Positions 5,731 to 5,977 of a stretch of 5,977 bases of DNA are shown in pieces. The notes below the pieces were generated by a model. It was not told where the DNA came from. It saw only the letters and a list, made by a program, of their open reading frames with translations, and did no database searches. The stretch covers positions 1 through 5,977 of the forward strand of contig JAAYOX010000102.1 in NCBI GenBank assembly GCA_012520135.1, given 5' to 3'. The position numbers and the translations under genes were made by a program. The DNA is from Clostridia bacterium. GTDB taxonomy: Bacteria > Bacillota > DULZ01. Each line of letters starts with the position of its first letter. The stretch's first letter is position 1.

Positions 5731-5977
5731 TTAATTTATATTGCTTTTTGCAGCCATCTTTTTAGCCAGTTCAATGAGTTGCAGCAAAGGCTTTCGGGCC
5801 GGGCAGATAAAAGAACAACGGCCACATTCGCCACAGAACATTACTCCTTCTTGTTCAGCCAAATCCCATTTTTGTTTTTCTGCATAGGCGGCTATTTTTT
5901 GAGGTAACAATTTCTGAGGACAGACTTGATAACAACGACCACAGTGAATACAAGGACGGTTCTGGTAGTGAAACACC
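5731..5977 (-). CDS. rnfC: Rnf complex subunit RnfC, C-terminal end (partial)
   Basis: Only the last 81 or so codons are present; the frame runs off the right edge. RnfC is the peripheral cytoplasmic subunit that binds FMN and NAD(H) and carries two [4Fe-4S] clusters. Both cluster motifs are visible: PCIHCGRCYQVCP and FCGECGRCSFICP, each C-x2-C-x2-C-x3-C-P, separated by 28 residues. This pair, followed by a short helical tail (LLQLIELAKKM), is as expected near the end of RnfC. The NADH/FMN-binding region lies outside the window. A GTG at 5974-5976 is in frame but is most likely an internal valine. RnfC is favoured over a stand-alone ferredoxin because rnfD follows 15 bases downstream in the standard order. 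Confidence 0.93.
   Translation of the reverse strand, partial: VFHYQNRPCIHCGRCYQVCPQKLLPQKIAAYAEKQKWDLAEQEGVMFCGECGRCSFICPARKPLLQLIELAKKMAAKSNIN

Noticed and set aside
525..5977. Na+-translocating NADH:quinone reductase (Nqr) rather than Rnf
   Set aside because: The polyferredoxin RnfB and the RnfC cluster pair are present, and the C-D-G-E-A-B order is that of Rnf; no NqrA or NqrF is seen.
1..5977. CRISPR arrays, insertion sequences, tRNA or rRNA genes
   Set aside because: No short regular repeats, terminal inverted repeats, transposase or structural RNA features were seen; nearly all bases are used by the operon genes.

Overview
The window is one unbroken co-directional gene cluster, all on the minus strand. 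It encodes most of an Rnf complex (ion-translocating ferredoxin:NAD+ oxidoreductase) and its flavin-attachment enzyme. In transcription order, from high to low coordinates, it reads: end of rnfC (cut by the right edge), rnfD, rnfG, rnfE, rnfA, rnfB, an apbE-family flavin transferase, and the start of a Gx-type membrane protein (cut by the left edge). The C-D-G-E-A-B order, strong AGGAGG-type ribosome binding sites, roughly balanced base composition and the appended apbE and Gx genes point to an anaerobic Bacillota (Clostridia-like) bacterium. That placement is inference; nothing here identifies the species.

Layout: rnfC 3' end 5731-5977; rnfD 4768-5715; rnfG 3707-4771 (ATGA overlap with rnfD); rnfE 3040-3690; rnfA 2454-3035; rnfB 1575-2405; apbE 525-1556; Gx family gene 1-502 (GTG start, open at the left edge). 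Gaps are 4 to 48 bases, and no promoter or terminator is visible, so the whole window looks like the interior of one operon. There is no gene-free stretch over 300 bases.

How the parts work together (family knowledge): reduced ferredoxin gives electrons to RnfB. They cross the membrane through the cysteine-bound iron-sulfur site of RnfA/RnfE, pass over FMN groups covalently attached to RnfG and RnfD on the outer face, and return to RnfC, which reduces NAD+. The energy released pumps Na+ or H+. The ApbE protein attaches FMN to RnfG and RnfD.

Two departures from the standard complex stand out. RnfG is about 354 residues and carries two tandem FMN-binding domains, each with its own acceptor motif (T161 and T331), where one domain is usual. 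RnfD carries a degraded flavinylation motif: the acceptor position is Ser164 and the usual Asp is missing. Together they suggest a rewired outer flavin chain, with a second RnfG flavin possibly supporting or replacing the RnfD flavin. This is a hypothesis, not a demonstrated system.
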